DNA from: Actinoplanes palleronii
Lineage (GTDB): Bacteria > Actinomycetota > Actinomycetes > Mycobacteriales > Micromonosporaceae
Direction: 5' to 3'
Length of the DNA: 64,000 nucleotides
Assembly (NCBI RefSeq): GCF_016862315.1
Contig: NZ_BOMS01000131.1
Span: forward strand, 1-64,000
The notes under the pieces were generated by a model. It was not told where the DNA came from, did no database searches, and saw nothing but the letters and a program-made list of their open reading frames with translations. The number at the start of each line of letters is the position of its first letter. Within the stretch, counting starts at the first letter, position 1. The translations under genes and the position numbers were made by a program. This document shows, piece by piece, positions 35,294 to 44,145 of this stretch.

Positions 35294-36340
35294 ATGATCA
35301 CATTTGAGGACGTCGTCAAGGTCTACCCCGGTGGGAGCACCGCGGTGGACCACCTCTCGATGGAGTTGCCCACCGGGAAGATGACGGTTCTCGTCGGTCC
35401 GTCCGGCTGTGGCAAGACCACCTCGCTCCGCATGATCAACCGGATGGTCATCCCGACGTCGGGCCGCATCCTGATCGACGGCAAGGACGTCTCGGGCCAG
35501 GACGAGGCGGTGCTGCGCCGCGGCATCGGCTACGTCATCCAGCACGCCGGGCTCTTCCCGCACCGGACCGTGCTGGACAACGTGGCCACGGTGCCGCTGC
35601 TGCTCGGCAAGACCCGCCGCGAGGCCCGGTCGGCGGCGATGGAGCTGCTGGAGCGGGTCGGGCTGTCCGCCGAGTTCGCCAAGCGTTACCCGGCCCAGCT
35701 CTCCGGCGGGCAGCAGCAGCGGGTGGGCGTCGCCCGGGCGCTCGCGGCCGACCCGCCGGTGATGCTGATGGACGAGCCGTTCAGCGCGGTCGACCCGGTG
35801 GTGCGCGAGGGCCTGCACCGCGAGTTCCTCCGGCTGCAGCAGGACCTGGGCAAGACGATCGCGATGGTCACCCACGACATCGACGAGGCGATCAAGCTCG
35901 GTGACATGGTCGCGGTCTTCCGGCAGGGCGGGCACCTGGCCCAGTTCGGCACACCGCAGGAGCTGCTGGAGCAGCCGGTCGACGACTTCGTGGCCGAGTT
36001 CGTGGGCCGCGACCGCGGTCTGCGCAGCCTCTCCTTCGACACCGCGGCCGACCTGCCGGTCCAGCCGGTGGGTTCGTTCGACGGGGCGGAGCTGGTGCTC
36101 GACGACGCCGGCCGTCCGCTGGGCTGGCGGCGCGACGGCGGCACGATCGAGCCGACCGCCGGGGTGTTCACCACCGGCGACTCGCTGCGGATGGTCACCG
36201 ACCTGGCGATCACCTCGCCGGTCGGTGTCGCGGTGCGCGTCGGGGCGGACGGCAAGGCGGAGGGTCTGGTCCGCCACCACGACCTGGTCGACTTCCTGGC
36301 CGCCCGGCGAGACCGGCGGGCGGCGGAGCGCAGCGCATGA
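35294..36340 (+). CDS. opuCA: OpuC/ProV-type osmoprotectant ABC transporter ATP-binding protein
   Basis: This 348-residue ATPase has Walker A GPSGCGKTT, signature LSGGQQQRVGVARAL, Walker B VMLMDEPFSAVD and the family-typical MINRMVIPTSG and VTHDIDEA. The C-terminal 90 residues form a reduced CBS-like regulatory region (VTDLAITSPVGVAV). It drives uptake of quaternary amines such as glycine betaine or choline in characterised relatives. It overlaps the next gene by 4 bases. Confidence 0.9.
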   Translation: MITFEDVVKVYPGGSTAVDHLSMELPTGKMTVLVGPSGCGKTTSLRMINRMVIPTSGRILIDGKDVSGQDEAVLRRGIGYVIQHAGLFPHRTVLDNVATVPLLLGKTRREARSAAMELLERVGLSAEFAKRYPAQLSGGQQQRVGVARALAADPPVMLMDEPFSAVDPVVREGLHREFLRLQQDLGKTIAMVTHDIDEAIKLGDMVAVFRQGGHLAQFGTPQELLEQPVDDFVAEFVGRDRGLRSLSFDTAADLPVQPVGSFDGAELVLDDAGRPLGWRRDGGTIEPTAGVFTTGDSLRMVTDLAITSPVGVAVRVGADGKAEGLVRHHDLVDFLAARRDRRAAERSA

Positions 36341-36993
36341 TCCAATACCTGACCAACAACCACGAGGTCGTGCTCGCCGCGCTGCAGCAGCACATCTACC
36401 TCGCGCTGCTGCCGATCCTGATCGGCCTGGTGGTGGCCCTGCCGATCGGCTACCTCGGGGTGCGTTTCCCCTGGTTCTATCACCCGCTGGTGAACGTCTG
36501 CGGCGTGCTCTACTCGATCCCGTCGCTGGCCCTGTTCGTCTTCCTGCCGGTCCTGCTCGGCACCAAGATCCTGGCGCCGGTCAACATCGTGGTGGCGCTG
36601 ACGATCTACACGGTGGCGCTGCTGGCCCGGACGGTCGCCGACGGCCTGCGCTCGGTCGACCCGGTGATCACCCAGTCGGCCACCGCGATGGGCTACCGCC
36701 GCCTGCGCCGGCTGTTCGACGTCGAGCTGCCGGTCGCGCTGCCGGTGATCCTGGCCGGCCTGCGGGTCGCCACCGTCTCCAACATCAGCCTGGTCAGCGT
36801 CGGCGCCCTGATCGGCGTCGGCGGGCTCGGGCAGCTGTTCACCCGCGGCTTCCAGCTGTTCTACCTGGAACCGATCATCATCGGCATCATCCTGTCGGTG
36901 CTGCTCGCCGGCCTGGCCGACCTGATCATCGTGCTCGTCCAGCGGGCACTCACCCCGTGGACCCGGCACCAGCACGGTGGAGGCGCCGCGTGA
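36337..36993 (+). CDS. opuCB: OpuC-type permease 1
   Basis: This 218-residue inner-membrane permease has five to six hydrophobic segments. It includes the family-typical GVRFPWFYHPLVNVCGVLYSIPSLALFVF and ATAMGYRRLRRLFDVELPVALPVILAGLR coupling region. It is coupled on both sides by 4-base overlaps. Together with the next permease it forms a heterodimeric channel. Confidence 0.9.
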   Translation: MIQYLTNNHEVVLAALQQHIYLALLPILIGLVVALPIGYLGVRFPWFYHPLVNVCGVLYSIPSLALFVFLPVLLGTKILAPVNIVVALTIYTVALLARTVADGLRSVDPVITQSATAMGYRRLRRLFDVELPVALPVILAGLRVATVSNISLVSVGALIGVGGLGQLFTRGFQLFYLEPIIIGIILSVLLAGLADLIIVLVQRALTPWTRHQHGGGAA

Positions 36994-37676
36994 ACCTCTC
37001 CTACCTCTTCGACGCCGCGCACTGGGACCTCAGCGCCCCCGGCGGCATCCCGCAGCTGATCCTCGCCCACCTCGGGTACGTCGCCCTGGCCCTGCTGATC
37101 GGCACGATCATCGCGCTGCCGGTCGGGCTGTTCATCGGGCACACCGGGCGCGGCTCGTTCATCGCGATCAACTCGGGCAACGCCGGCCGGTCGCTGCCCA
37201 CCCTGGGCCTGCTGATGCTGATGGTCACCCTGCTCGGGCTCGGGCTCACCCCGGTGCTGATCGCGCTGACCGTGCTGGTCATCCCGCCGATCCTGACCTC
37301 GGCGTACGCCGGGATGCGCACCCTCGACCGCGGTGTGATCGACGCCGCCAAGGGGATGGGAATGCGCCCCTGGCAGGTGCTGTTCAAGGTCGAAGTGCCG
37401 ATGGCCCTGCCAGTCCTGATGAGCGGGTTCCGCAGCGCGGCCCTGCAGGTGGTCGCGACCGCGACAGTGGCGGCCGCCGTGGGCCTCAGCGGCCTGGGCC
37501 GCCTGCTGATCGACGGCCTGGCAGTCAACGACTATTCCCGTGTCCTGGCCGGCGCCATCGTCGTCGCCGTCCTCGCCGTCCTGCTCGACCTGTTCCTCGC
37601 GCTCGTACAGCGCTGGATCGTCTCACCCGGCCTGACCGGACGGGACCAGACCCGTTCGCGCCGCGCCACCACCTGA
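36990..37676 (+). CDS. opuCD: OpuC-type permease 2
   Basis: This 228-residue permease starts at the GTG at 36990, with a GGTGGAGG site upstream and a GTGA overlap with permease 1. It contains NAGRSLPTLGLLMLMV and AAKGMGMRPWQVLFKVEVPMALPVLMSGFR. The earlier part of the same frame is a shadow of the ATPase and permease 1. Confidence 0.9.
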   Translation: MNLSYLFDAAHWDLSAPGGIPQLILAHLGYVALALLIGTIIALPVGLFIGHTGRGSFIAINSGNAGRSLPTLGLLMLMVTLLGLGLTPVLIALTVLVIPPILTSAYAGMRTLDRGVIDAAKGMGMRPWQVLFKVEVPMALPVLMSGFRSAALQVVATATVAAAVGLSGLGRLLIDGLAVNDYSRVLAGAIVVAVLAVLLDLFLALVQRWIVSPGLTGRDQTRSRRATT

Positions 37677-37695
37677 AACCATCGGAAGGTCGAAC

Positions 37696-38622
37696 ATGTC
37701 CCGCATACGTACCATCGGCGCCGCGATCGCCGGCATCAGCCTCGCCCTCTCCGTCGCCGCGTGCGGCGCTGACAGCGACCCGCTCGCCGAGGACACCACC
37801 AAGCCCACGGCTGGCACCGTCACGGTCGGCTCGGCCAACTTCGCCGAGAGCGAGCTGCTCGCCGAGATCTACTCGCAGACCCTGGAAGCCAAGGGCGTCA
37901 CGGTCAAGCGTCAGTTCAACATCGGCGCCCGTGAGCTGTACCTGAAGGCGCTGCAGGACGGCTCGATCGACCTGCTGCCGGAGTACAACGGTGCGCTGCT
38001 GGCGTCGCTCTCCACCGGCGGGGTGCCCGAGGGCGTCAGCAGCCCGACCGACGTGCTCGCCGCACTGAAGAAGGTCCTGCCCGCCGGCACCGAGGTGCTG
38101 GAGCAGTCGGCCGCCGAGGACAAGGACACCCTGACCGTCACCTCGGCGACGGCCACCAAGTACAAGCTGGCCAGCATCGAGGACCTCAAGGCCGTCGCGC
38201 CGACGCTGAAGGTCGGCGCCGGTCCCGAGTTCCAGGAGCGCCACCAGGGCCTCAAGGGCCTCGAGTCGGTCTACGGCGTGAAGTTCAAGGAGTTCAAGGC
38301 GCTCGACGCCGGTGGCCCGCTCACCATGAAGGCCCTGGTCGACGGCGACATCGACGTCGGCAACATCTTCTCCACCGACTCCGGTATCGCGACCAACAAG
38401 CTGGTCGTCCTGCAGGACCCGAAGAACCTCTACACCTCGCAGAACGTCATCCCGCTGATCCGCACCGCGGCGAACAACACCACGGTGTCGGGCGCGCTGA
38501 ACGCCCTCTCGGCCAAGCTGACCACCGAGAACCTGACCACCTACCTGGCCAAGGTCCAGGTGGACAAGCAGGACAGCGCCACGGTGGCGAAGGCCTTCCT
38601 CACCGAGGCCGGCCTGCTCTGA
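37696..38622 (+). CDS. opuCC: OpuC-type substrate-binding lipoprotein
   Basis: This 308-residue exported binding protein has lipobox SVAAC (Cys near residue 19) and an OpuAC-type domain starting VGSANFAESELLAEIYSQTLEAKG. DGSIDLLPEYNGALLASL is a family-typical ligand-region motif. It ends the operon and is followed by a strong terminator. Relatives bind glycine betaine, choline or carnitine, and some bind ergothioneine; the ligand here cannot be told. Confidence 0.9.
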   Translation: MSRIRTIGAAIAGISLALSVAACGADSDPLAEDTTKPTAGTVTVGSANFAESELLAEIYSQTLEAKGVTVKRQFNIGARELYLKALQDGSIDLLPEYNGALLASLSTGGVPEGVSSPTDVLAALKKVLPAGTEVLEQSAAEDKDTLTVTSATATKYKLASIEDLKAVAPTLKVGAGPEFQERHQGLKGLESVYGVKFKEFKALDAGGPLTMKALVDGDIDVGNIFSTDSGIATNKLVVLQDPKNLYTSQNVIPLIRTAANNTTVSGALNALSAKLTTENLTTYLAKVQVDKQDSATVAKAFLTEAGLL

Positions 38623-38646
38623 TAGCTGTCTGACCGTTTCATCCCG

Positions 38647-38695
38647 CCGGCCGGCGGTGGCTCCTCAGCCACCGCCGGCCGGTTTTTCGGTTTTT
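38647..38695. terminator. Rho-independent terminator of the OpuC operon
   Basis: The perfect 16-bp stem (arms 38647-38662 and 38667-38682) with a 4-base loop is followed by TTTTTCGGTTTTT. It ends the opuC operon and may also serve the convergent gene at 38695. Confidence 0.95.
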
Positions 38696-39045
38696 CAACC
38701 CGCGATCGTACGGTCGACCCGGCCGACCGTGACCTCGACGGTTTCCGCGGCGATGAGGCAGGGGAGTGGCCCCGACCAGCCGATCTCCGCCTCGAGGTCG
38801 AAGGCCACGATCACCGGTGGGTCCTCGCCGAGGTAGCGGCGCACCAGATCGCGCTCGGCCGGGGTCGGCTCGCGGAACACCGGCTCGGTGAACTGCGTCG
38901 GACACTGCAGGTAGGCGACGTCGGTGAAGACGACCTCGAGCCGGTGGCTGTAGGTCAGGTCGTGGTCGGCGGCCAGACACAGCCGCGAGCTGTCATACGA
39001 CTGGATGTCCCAGTCCCACCACGGCCCGTCGGGCAACTCGAGCAT
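38695..39045 (-). CDS. Hypothetical protein
   Basis: This 116-residue acidic protein starts MLELPDGPWWDWDIQSYDSS. It is not recognised. Alternating strands and a WW/W-rich N-terminus suggest a small beta-rich fold. No signal peptide or membrane segment is seen. It lies 118 bases downstream of the MepB-type gene on the same strand. Confidence 0.6.
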   Translation of the reverse strand: MLELPDGPWWDWDIQSYDSSRLCLAADHDLTYSHRLEVVFTDVAYLQCPTQFTEPVFREPTPAERDLVRRYLGEDPPVIVAFDLEAEIGWSGPLPCLIAAETVEVTVGRVDRTIAG

Positions 39046-39163
39046 CCGGTGATCATTCCCTTGGCGGGGCAGGACCGCCAGCCGCTCCGGGCCGGCGTTG
39101 TCGTCGATGTCACCGTTGCGCTGGGCAAGGACGATTTTTGGTACGAAAGGAGCGCGGCGCTGG

Positions 39164-39664
39164 TCAGGCGCCGTACAGTGCCCGGGCCCGGGTGACGTCC
39201 AGGTTGCGGCCGTCGTCGACGGGCAAGTAGTGGGCCAGCTGCCAGGACTGGATGCTGGTGGCCTGGCGGTTCGCCGGGGTGGACCAAGGGGGATAGACGC
39301 GGAAGCCGCGTTTGCCGCCTGCGCCGTCGCGGGACATGATGCCGCGGGCTACCAGGGTTGCCGTTGGGAAGACGAAGTGGCCGAAGTGCTCCGCGTCGCG
39401 GCTGCTGATCACGACCAGGTCGACAGCGTCGGTGGTGTCCAGCGGGCGGATCGGGCCGGTCGTGGACCGTGCCCACAGGGTGACGAACTGTCCGACCTTC
39501 GTGGGCGTCGTCTTGGCTGTGCGGAAGCGGACGGCCCGGTTGTTCAGCAGGAACGAGTGCGCGCAGTACTCGGCGCTCTCTGGCTCCGGTGTCAGATCGG
39601 AGCAGGCGACGCCGATCTGGTCGTACACAAGGGATTTGGCTTTGTGAAAATCGGATGCCGTCAC
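39164..39664 (-). CDS. MepB family protein
   Basis: This 166-residue protein starts at a GTG at 39664 that overlaps the acetyltransferase stop (GTGA). FGHFVFPTATL, GIMSRDGAGGKRGFRVYPPW and QATSIQSWQLAHYL match the MepB family, named from the Staphylococcus aureus mepRAB locus and without a known activity. The overlap implies translation coupling to the GNAT gene. Confidence 0.85.
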   Translation of the reverse strand: MTASDFHKAKSLVYDQIGVACSDLTPEPESAEYCAHSFLLNNRAVRFRTAKTTPTKVGQFVTLWARSTTGPIRPLDTTDAVDLVVISSRDAEHFGHFVFPTATLVARGIMSRDGAGGKRGFRVYPPWSTPANRQATSIQSWQLAHYLPVDDGRNLDVTRARALYGA

Positions 39665-40074
39665 GGTTCCCACAGCAGGATCTGGCGGTGGTGGCGGAAA
39701 CCGGTGCGCAGGTAGAAGTCGACGGCGCGGCGGCCGGAGTGAACGGTGACGTGCAGCAGGTGGCGGGCCTCGGCCTTGGCCAGGATCGCGGCCATCAGCG
39801 CGGCGCCGACGCCTTGCTTGCGGTGTTCCTCGCGGACCATCACCGACTGGATGTCGCCGTATTGCCGGTGCAGCGAGCCGTTGCCGGGCACCCGGTCCGC
39901 GACGAACAGCCACGCCGCGCCGACCACGCGGCCGTCGATCTCGGCGACGAACGGCAGGTGGGTCTGCGCGTGGGCGGTGACCCAGGCGGTGAACGCCGGG
40001 AGCTGATCGGGTGCGATGTCCCGCAGCTCCGCGAGCGCCGCCACGTCAGCCGCACCTGCCATCCGCACGATCAT
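39661..40074 (-). CDS. GNAT-family N-acetyltransferase
   Basis: This 137-residue GNAT enzyme starts at the ATG at 40074. The acetyl-CoA-binding motif A reads VMVREEHRKQGVGAALM, followed by LLHVTVHSGRRAVDFYLRTGFRHH. Substrate is unknown. It lies 10 bases after the VHL-like secreted gene and is coupled to the MepB-type gene, forming a small operon. Confidence 0.9.
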   Translation of the reverse strand: MIVRMAGAADVAALAELRDIAPDQLPAFTAWVTAHAQTHLPFVAEIDGRVVGAAWLFVADRVPGNGSLHRQYGDIQSVMVREEHRKQGVGAALMAAILAKAEARHLLHVTVHSGRRAVDFYLRTGFRHHRQILLWEP

Positions 40075-40084
40075 TGGGCGGATT

Positions 40085-40486
40085 CTAGCTGAGGCCGATG
40101 TGCGACCTCGTGGAATCATCCGCGATGACGTACTGCGAAAGGCACGTTCCGTCGCCGGAAGCGACCTCCCAGACGTGCCCCCGGTAGGTGGTGTAATTGG
40201 CGGTGCCGTTCGCCGGGATGAATTGGCCCGATTCCCGGCCCCCGCTCGTGTTGTGCCAATACAGCATGGCCGGTTTGCGGCTGCGGTTGGCGACGCTCAG
40301 CAGGATCTCGGTCTGGTCGACCTGCTGCGAGGCCAGGGCTCCGCACAGTTTCCGGTGCACGCCGACCAGAAGGTAGGGGACCGGATCGCGGGGCGGTTCG
40401 GTGGCGGCCGAGGCCGGGCAGACACCGAACGCCGTGCCGGCGATCACGCCTACGGCCGCGGTCGCCGCTCGGGCCAGCATGTTCAT
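40085..40486 (-). CDS. Secreted protein with a VHL-beta-like domain
   Basis: This 133-residue protein starts at the ATG at 40486 after GAGGGACGAG. It has a signal peptide (hydrophobic TAAVGVIAGTAFGVC, cleavage near ASAA). The mature part contains NRSRKPAMLYWHNTSG, then FIPANGTANYTTYRGHVWEV, which resembles the von Hippel-Lindau beta domain (asparagine near NRS, Tyr/Gly/His/Trp of TYRGHVW). Two Cys may be disulfide-linked. Bacterial VHL-beta-like proteins have no settled function. Confidence 0.7.
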   Translation of the reverse strand: MNMLARAATAAVGVIAGTAFGVCPASAATEPPRDPVPYLLVGVHRKLCGALASQQVDQTEILLSVANRSRKPAMLYWHNTSGGRESGQFIPANGTANYTTYRGHVWEVASGDGTCLSQYVIADDSTRSHIGLS

Positions 40487-40614
40487 GGACTCGTCCCTCT
40501 CGTCACGCCGAAAAGCCGAGTCCATCACCCCCTCCCCGGCGGGATTTCGATGTTCGCGTAGAGCAGAGTTGCCGGCTGGGCCGGGCGGGGCGGCCCAGCC
40601 GGGGGTGGGGAGGG

Positions 40615-41361
40615 TCAGGCGCCGAAAATGCGGTCGTCCGGGGCGGCCTTGCGGGCTGCCAGCACCTGGCGCGCGAACTCGCCGACCGGGATGCGCAGCG
40701 GCAGCTCCGCCAGGTCGACCGCGTCCGCGATCACCGCGGCCGCCTCCTCGGTCGGGATCATGCCGGGGAAGCTGGTCTTGGCGTGCAGGTCCGCGTACGC
40801 GTCCTCGGGGCCGCGGATCTCCCGCGGCGCGTCGAGGGCGCCGCTGGCGACCGGGCCGGGCTGCAGCAGGGCGACCGAGATGCCGTGCGTGGCGGTCTCC
40901 TGCGCCAGTGATTCGGCGATCGCCTCGAGGGCGAACTTCGACGCCGAGTACGCGCTGTCCAGCGGGAACGAGATCCGCCCGTTGATGCTGGAGACGTAGA
41001 GGATGCGGCCGCTGCCCCGGCGGCGCATCTGCGGCAGCACCGCCCGGGTCGCCCGGAGCGCGCCGACCGTGTTCACGTCGAGCAGGTGCAGCAGCTCGTC
41101 GGCCGGGGTCTCCTCGACTGCCGACCGGAAGTACTGCGCCGAGTTCGAGATCAGCACGTCGACTTGTCCGGCCGCGGCCACGGCCGCGTCGACCGAGTCC
41201 TGGTCGCTGACATCGAGCGCGAGGCGGGTGTCAACGTCAAGATCTTCGATCGTACGAAGGGTGCGTGCGGTCGCGGTCACCCGGTGGCCACGCTTGGTCA
41301 GCTCGATCGCGGTGGCCCGGCCGATGCCGCTGGACGTGCCGGTGATGAGTACCGATGCCAT
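40615..41361 (-). CDS. Short-chain dehydrogenase/reductase
   Basis: This 248-residue classical SDR starts at the ATG at 41361. It has TGTSSGIG near residues 7-14, ISNSAQ in place of NNAG, the catalytic serine in YVSSINGR and YSASK (Tyr and Lys). The substrate is unknown. It is divergent from a TetR gene, with three copies of a 24-bp operator-like repeat between them. Confidence 0.9.
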   Translation of the reverse strand: MASVLITGTSSGIGRATAIELTKRGHRVTATARTLRTIEDLDVDTRLALDVSDQDSVDAAVAAAGQVDVLISNSAQYFRSAVEETPADELLHLLDVNTVGALRATRAVLPQMRRRGSGRILYVSSINGRISFPLDSAYSASKFALEAIAESLAQETATHGISVALLQPGPVASGALDAPREIRGPEDAYADLHAKTSFPGMIPTEEAAAVIADAVDLAELPLRIPVGEFARQVLAARKAAPDDRIFGA

Positions 41362-41383
41362 GGTTCTGCTTCTTCCTCGATGG

Positions 41384-41472
41384 GTTCTGTACCGCCGTGT
41401 CAAAAACGTAGCACGGTTCTGTACTGAGTCGTCAAGAACTCGGAATGTGTTCTGTACTACCTCGCCAAAAAC
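41384..41472. promoter_or_regulatory. Three direct copies of a 24-bp palindromic operator
   Basis: Elements at 41384-41407, 41416-41439 and 41449-41472 share GTTCTGTAC-N6-(G/T)(T/C)CAARAAC. The best copy (GTTCTGTAC then GTCAAGAAC) is itself an imperfect palindrome. The 32-33 bp spacing (three helical turns) suggests cooperative binding of the adjacent TetR. Confidence 0.8.
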
Positions 41473-41488
41473 GCGGTAAGCTGGGCGC

Positions 41489-42109
41489 ATGGCTCGACCT
41501 CGCACCTTTGATGAACAGACCGTCCTCGATGCCGCCGTGCGTCAGTTCCGGGCCGGGGGCTACGCCGGCACCAGCCTCGACGACATCTCGGCCGCCACCG
41601 GTCTGGGCCGCGGGAGCCTGTATGCGTCCTTCGGCGACAAGCACACGGTCTTCATCAAGGCGCTCACCGAGTACGTCCGACAGGCCCTGGTCGACACCCG
41701 GGCCATGCTGGACGGCCCGGACGACAGTGCGATCGACCGCCTGCACACCTGGATCGTCAGCGGCGCCGGCTTCGTGCTCGACGACGACGAGCACTTCGGC
41801 TGCATGGCCGGCAAGTTCGCGGTCGAGGTCGCCGAGACCGATCAGGAGGCCAAGGCGCTGATCCTCGGCGTCTTCTCCCAGCAGCAGCAGATCCTGCTCG
41901 ACTGCGTCACCGCCGCCCAGCGCCACGGCGACCTGGCAGCGGATGCGAACGGTTGCGCCCTGGCCTGCATGATCCTGGCTCTGAACCGAGGCATGGACGT
42001 GATGGCCAAGGGTGGCGTGGCGCGAGCGGCGCTGGACGCGGCGGCGGAGCAGGCGTTCCGCGGCCTGCCGCTGACCGCCGCCTACCGGGACCGCCCGGCC
42101 CGGGCCTAG
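41489..42109 (+). CDS. TetR-family transcriptional regulator
   Basis: This 206-residue TetR-type repressor has an N-terminal helix-turn-helix (ISAATGLGRGSLYASFGDK) and a helical ligand domain with HFGCMAGKFAVEVAETD. It is close to regulators that sit beside SDR enzymes. It is transcribed divergently from the SDR at 40615, and the triple operator lies between them. Confidence 0.92.
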   Translation: MARPRTFDEQTVLDAAVRQFRAGGYAGTSLDDISAATGLGRGSLYASFGDKHTVFIKALTEYVRQALVDTRAMLDGPDDSAIDRLHTWIVSGAGFVLDDDEHFGCMAGKFAVEVAETDQEAKALILGVFSQQQQILLDCVTAAQRHGDLAADANGCALACMILALNRGMDVMAKGGVARAALDAAAEQAFRGLPLTAAYRDRPARA

Positions 42110-42429
42110 GGGCGCCGGTCGGCGGGTGGTGCCGAGACGCCGGCCTGCCGGATGAAGAGTTCCGGCGCGGGAGGGGCGCCGCCGGGGTTTTCCGTGACCA
42201 CCCACGGACGTCGCCCCGGAGGGCTTCGCGTTCTGGACGCGCCAGCGGCCAGCGAAGCCCGCAGGGGTCCCGGCGGGAGCGGCGATCTGTACCCCGGCGG
42301 ACGCACGACATCAAGATCTTGAATGTGATCTTGGGCGGAGATCCGCAGAACGGTCGTGCGCGAGGGTGGGGATCGGCACGTCGATATCGGGCTGCGCGGA
42401 TGTGGGGGGATCACGTACGGTCGTCGATC
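42110..42429. other. Intergenic region with weak hairpin
   Basis: No gene is seen. An inverted repeat GGGCTTCGC (42221-42229) and GCGAAGCCC (42252-42260) with a 22-base loop may terminate the TetR transcript. The last 100 bases presumably hold the promoter of the lipoprotein gene; I see no consensus element. Confidence 0.45.
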
Positions 42430-43425
42430 ATGATCAAGTCTCCTCAACGCACTCTTCGGGTGTTTGCGCTCGGCGCGACCCTTCTCTTTGCCGGTGCCTG
42501 CGAAACGTCGGAGGACGACGCCGGTGCGGCCGGTACGCCCCGCGGGGCTGCGGCCAGTGCCGCTGACAACACCGCGGAGATCTGCAAGTCCGGTGGTGAA
42601 GCGGCCCGGACCGTCGTGGTCAACCTGTTCAAGCAGCTGGCCGACGTGATGAAGAGCGGCAGCGACGCCGCGGACGTCGACCTGAACAAGATCTACGCGA
42701 CCACGTTCGGCTCGCTGCGGGACACCCTGACCGCCGAGAGCGGCAAGGCGACCGACCCGAAGCTCGCCGCGGTGCTGACCGAGATCGCCACCGAGGCCAA
42801 CAAGATCGCGACGGCCGGTGAGCCGGAGACGGTCGGGACGGACGGGCTCGAGGCGTCGCTCACGAAGCTCGAGACGTTCTGCCCGAGCACCACGCCGTCG
42901 GCCTCCGCCGCGGCCGGCGCGACCGGCACTCCCGGCGCGACCGGTGTCGTCGGCGCCAAGGGCAGCCCCTGCGTCCTGCCGGTGAGCTTCACCATCCCGG
43001 CTAAGTGGACGATGAAGTCCATCGACCTGGAGGACGACAGCCCGCTGGCCGAGCTGGGCCGCAAGGGCTCGCTCAAGATGGCCTGCGAGGTCGACTCCCG
43101 GCCGGCCGGGCCGATCGGGTTCCTGCGGGTGTGGGCCGGACCGAAGTCCGTTCAGGACCCCCGCGCGGCGCTCAAGGCGTTCCAGACCGGCGAGACGACC
43201 CGCAAGGTCACCTACGCGCCGGTCGAGTTCGACGGGCAGCCCGGGGTGGAGTTGAAGTACCAGACGTACTCCAAGCTCCTCGAGGAGTGGAGTGACCGGC
43301 AGGCGTTCGCGGTGCCGACCCCGAAGGGCGCGGTGGTCGTGGAGCTCGGCGGCCTGGAGCGCGACGACCCGGCCGTGCTGGCCGGATACGCCCAGGCCAA
43401 GAGCTCCGTGAAGGTCAACGCCTGA
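42430..43425 (+). CDS. Lipoprotein, unknown function
   Basis: This 331-residue lipoprotein has a lipobox LLFAGAC (Cys near residue 23). A helical domain (about residues 45-150) is followed by a Ser/Ala/Thr/Gly linker with GATGTPGATG and a C-terminal domain (about 170-331) resembling a small lipoprotein fold. Cys residues occur in both (EICKSGG, TFCPS, SPCVL, MACEV). I used the ATG at 42430; the upstream frame is a shadow of TetR. No family is recognised. Confidence 0.75.
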   Translation: MIKSPQRTLRVFALGATLLFAGACETSEDDAGAAGTPRGAAASAADNTAEICKSGGEAARTVVVNLFKQLADVMKSGSDAADVDLNKIYATTFGSLRDTLTAESGKATDPKLAAVLTEIATEANKIATAGEPETVGTDGLEASLTKLETFCPSTTPSASAAAGATGTPGATGVVGAKGSPCVLPVSFTIPAKWTMKSIDLEDDSPLAELGRKGSLKMACEVDSRPAGPIGFLRVWAGPKSVQDPRAALKAFQTGETTRKVTYAPVEFDGQPGVELKYQTYSKLLEEWSDRQAFAVPTPKGAVVVELGGLERDDPAVLAGYAQAKSSVKVNA

Positions 43426-43440
43426 TCCGGCGGGGGCCTC

Positions 43441-44145
43441 TCACAAGCCGAGATACGCGGCGCGGACGGCCGGATCGGACAGCAACTGGTCGCTGGTGCC
43501 GCTCAGCGACACCCGGCCGGTCTCGATGACGTAGCCGCGATCCGCCACCCGCAGGGCCCGGGCCAGGTTCTGCTCGACCAGCAGGATGGTGAGCCCGTCC
43601 GCGTGCAGGCGGCGGATCGCGGCGAACATCTGGCCGACCACGAGCGGGGCCAGGCCCAGGCTCGGTTCGTCCATCATCAGCAGCCGGGGGCGGCTCATCA
43701 ACGCCCGGCCGATCGCGACCATCTGCTGCTCGCCGCCGGACATGCTGCCGGCGAGCTGACCGGCCCGGTCCTTCAGCGTGGGGAACAGCTCGTGGACGTG
43801 GGCGAGCGACTCGCCGCGGCGGGCCCGGGCCGCCCGGTCATAGGCACCCAGTTCGAGGTTCTCCCGGACGGTGAGCTGGGGCCAGAGCTCGCGGCCCTCC
43901 GGGACCAGGGCGATGCCCAGGCCGGGCCGGCGGTGCGCCGGGACCTTGCGCAGCGACTCGCCATCGAAGAGCAGCTCGCCACGGGCGACCGGGCGGATCC
44001 CGGCGACGGCCCGCAGGATCGTGGTCTTGCCGGCGCCGTTCGCGCCGACCAGGGTGACCAGCTCACCCGCGTCGACGGTGCAGCTGACCTGGTAGAGGGC
44101 CTGGGCGTCGCCGTAGAAGACGTCGATGTCGCGGATCTCAAGCAT
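43441..44145 (-). CDS. livF: Branched-chain amino-acid ABC transporter ATPase LivF
   Basis: This 234-residue ATPase has Walker A GANGAGKTT, signature MSGGEQQMVAIGRAL and LLMMDEPSLGLAPLVV, a hallmark of LivF. It is the last gene of a five-gene operon and overlaps livG by 8 bases. Confidence 0.95.
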   Translation of the reverse strand: MLEIRDIDVFYGDAQALYQVSCTVDAGELVTLVGANGAGKTTILRAVAGIRPVARGELLFDGESLRKVPAHRRPGLGIALVPEGRELWPQLTVRENLELGAYDRAARARRGESLAHVHELFPTLKDRAGQLAGSMSGGEQQMVAIGRALMSRPRLLMMDEPSLGLAPLVVGQMFAAIRRLHADGLTILLVEQNLARALRVADRGYVIETGRVSLSGTSDQLLSDPAVRAAYLGL

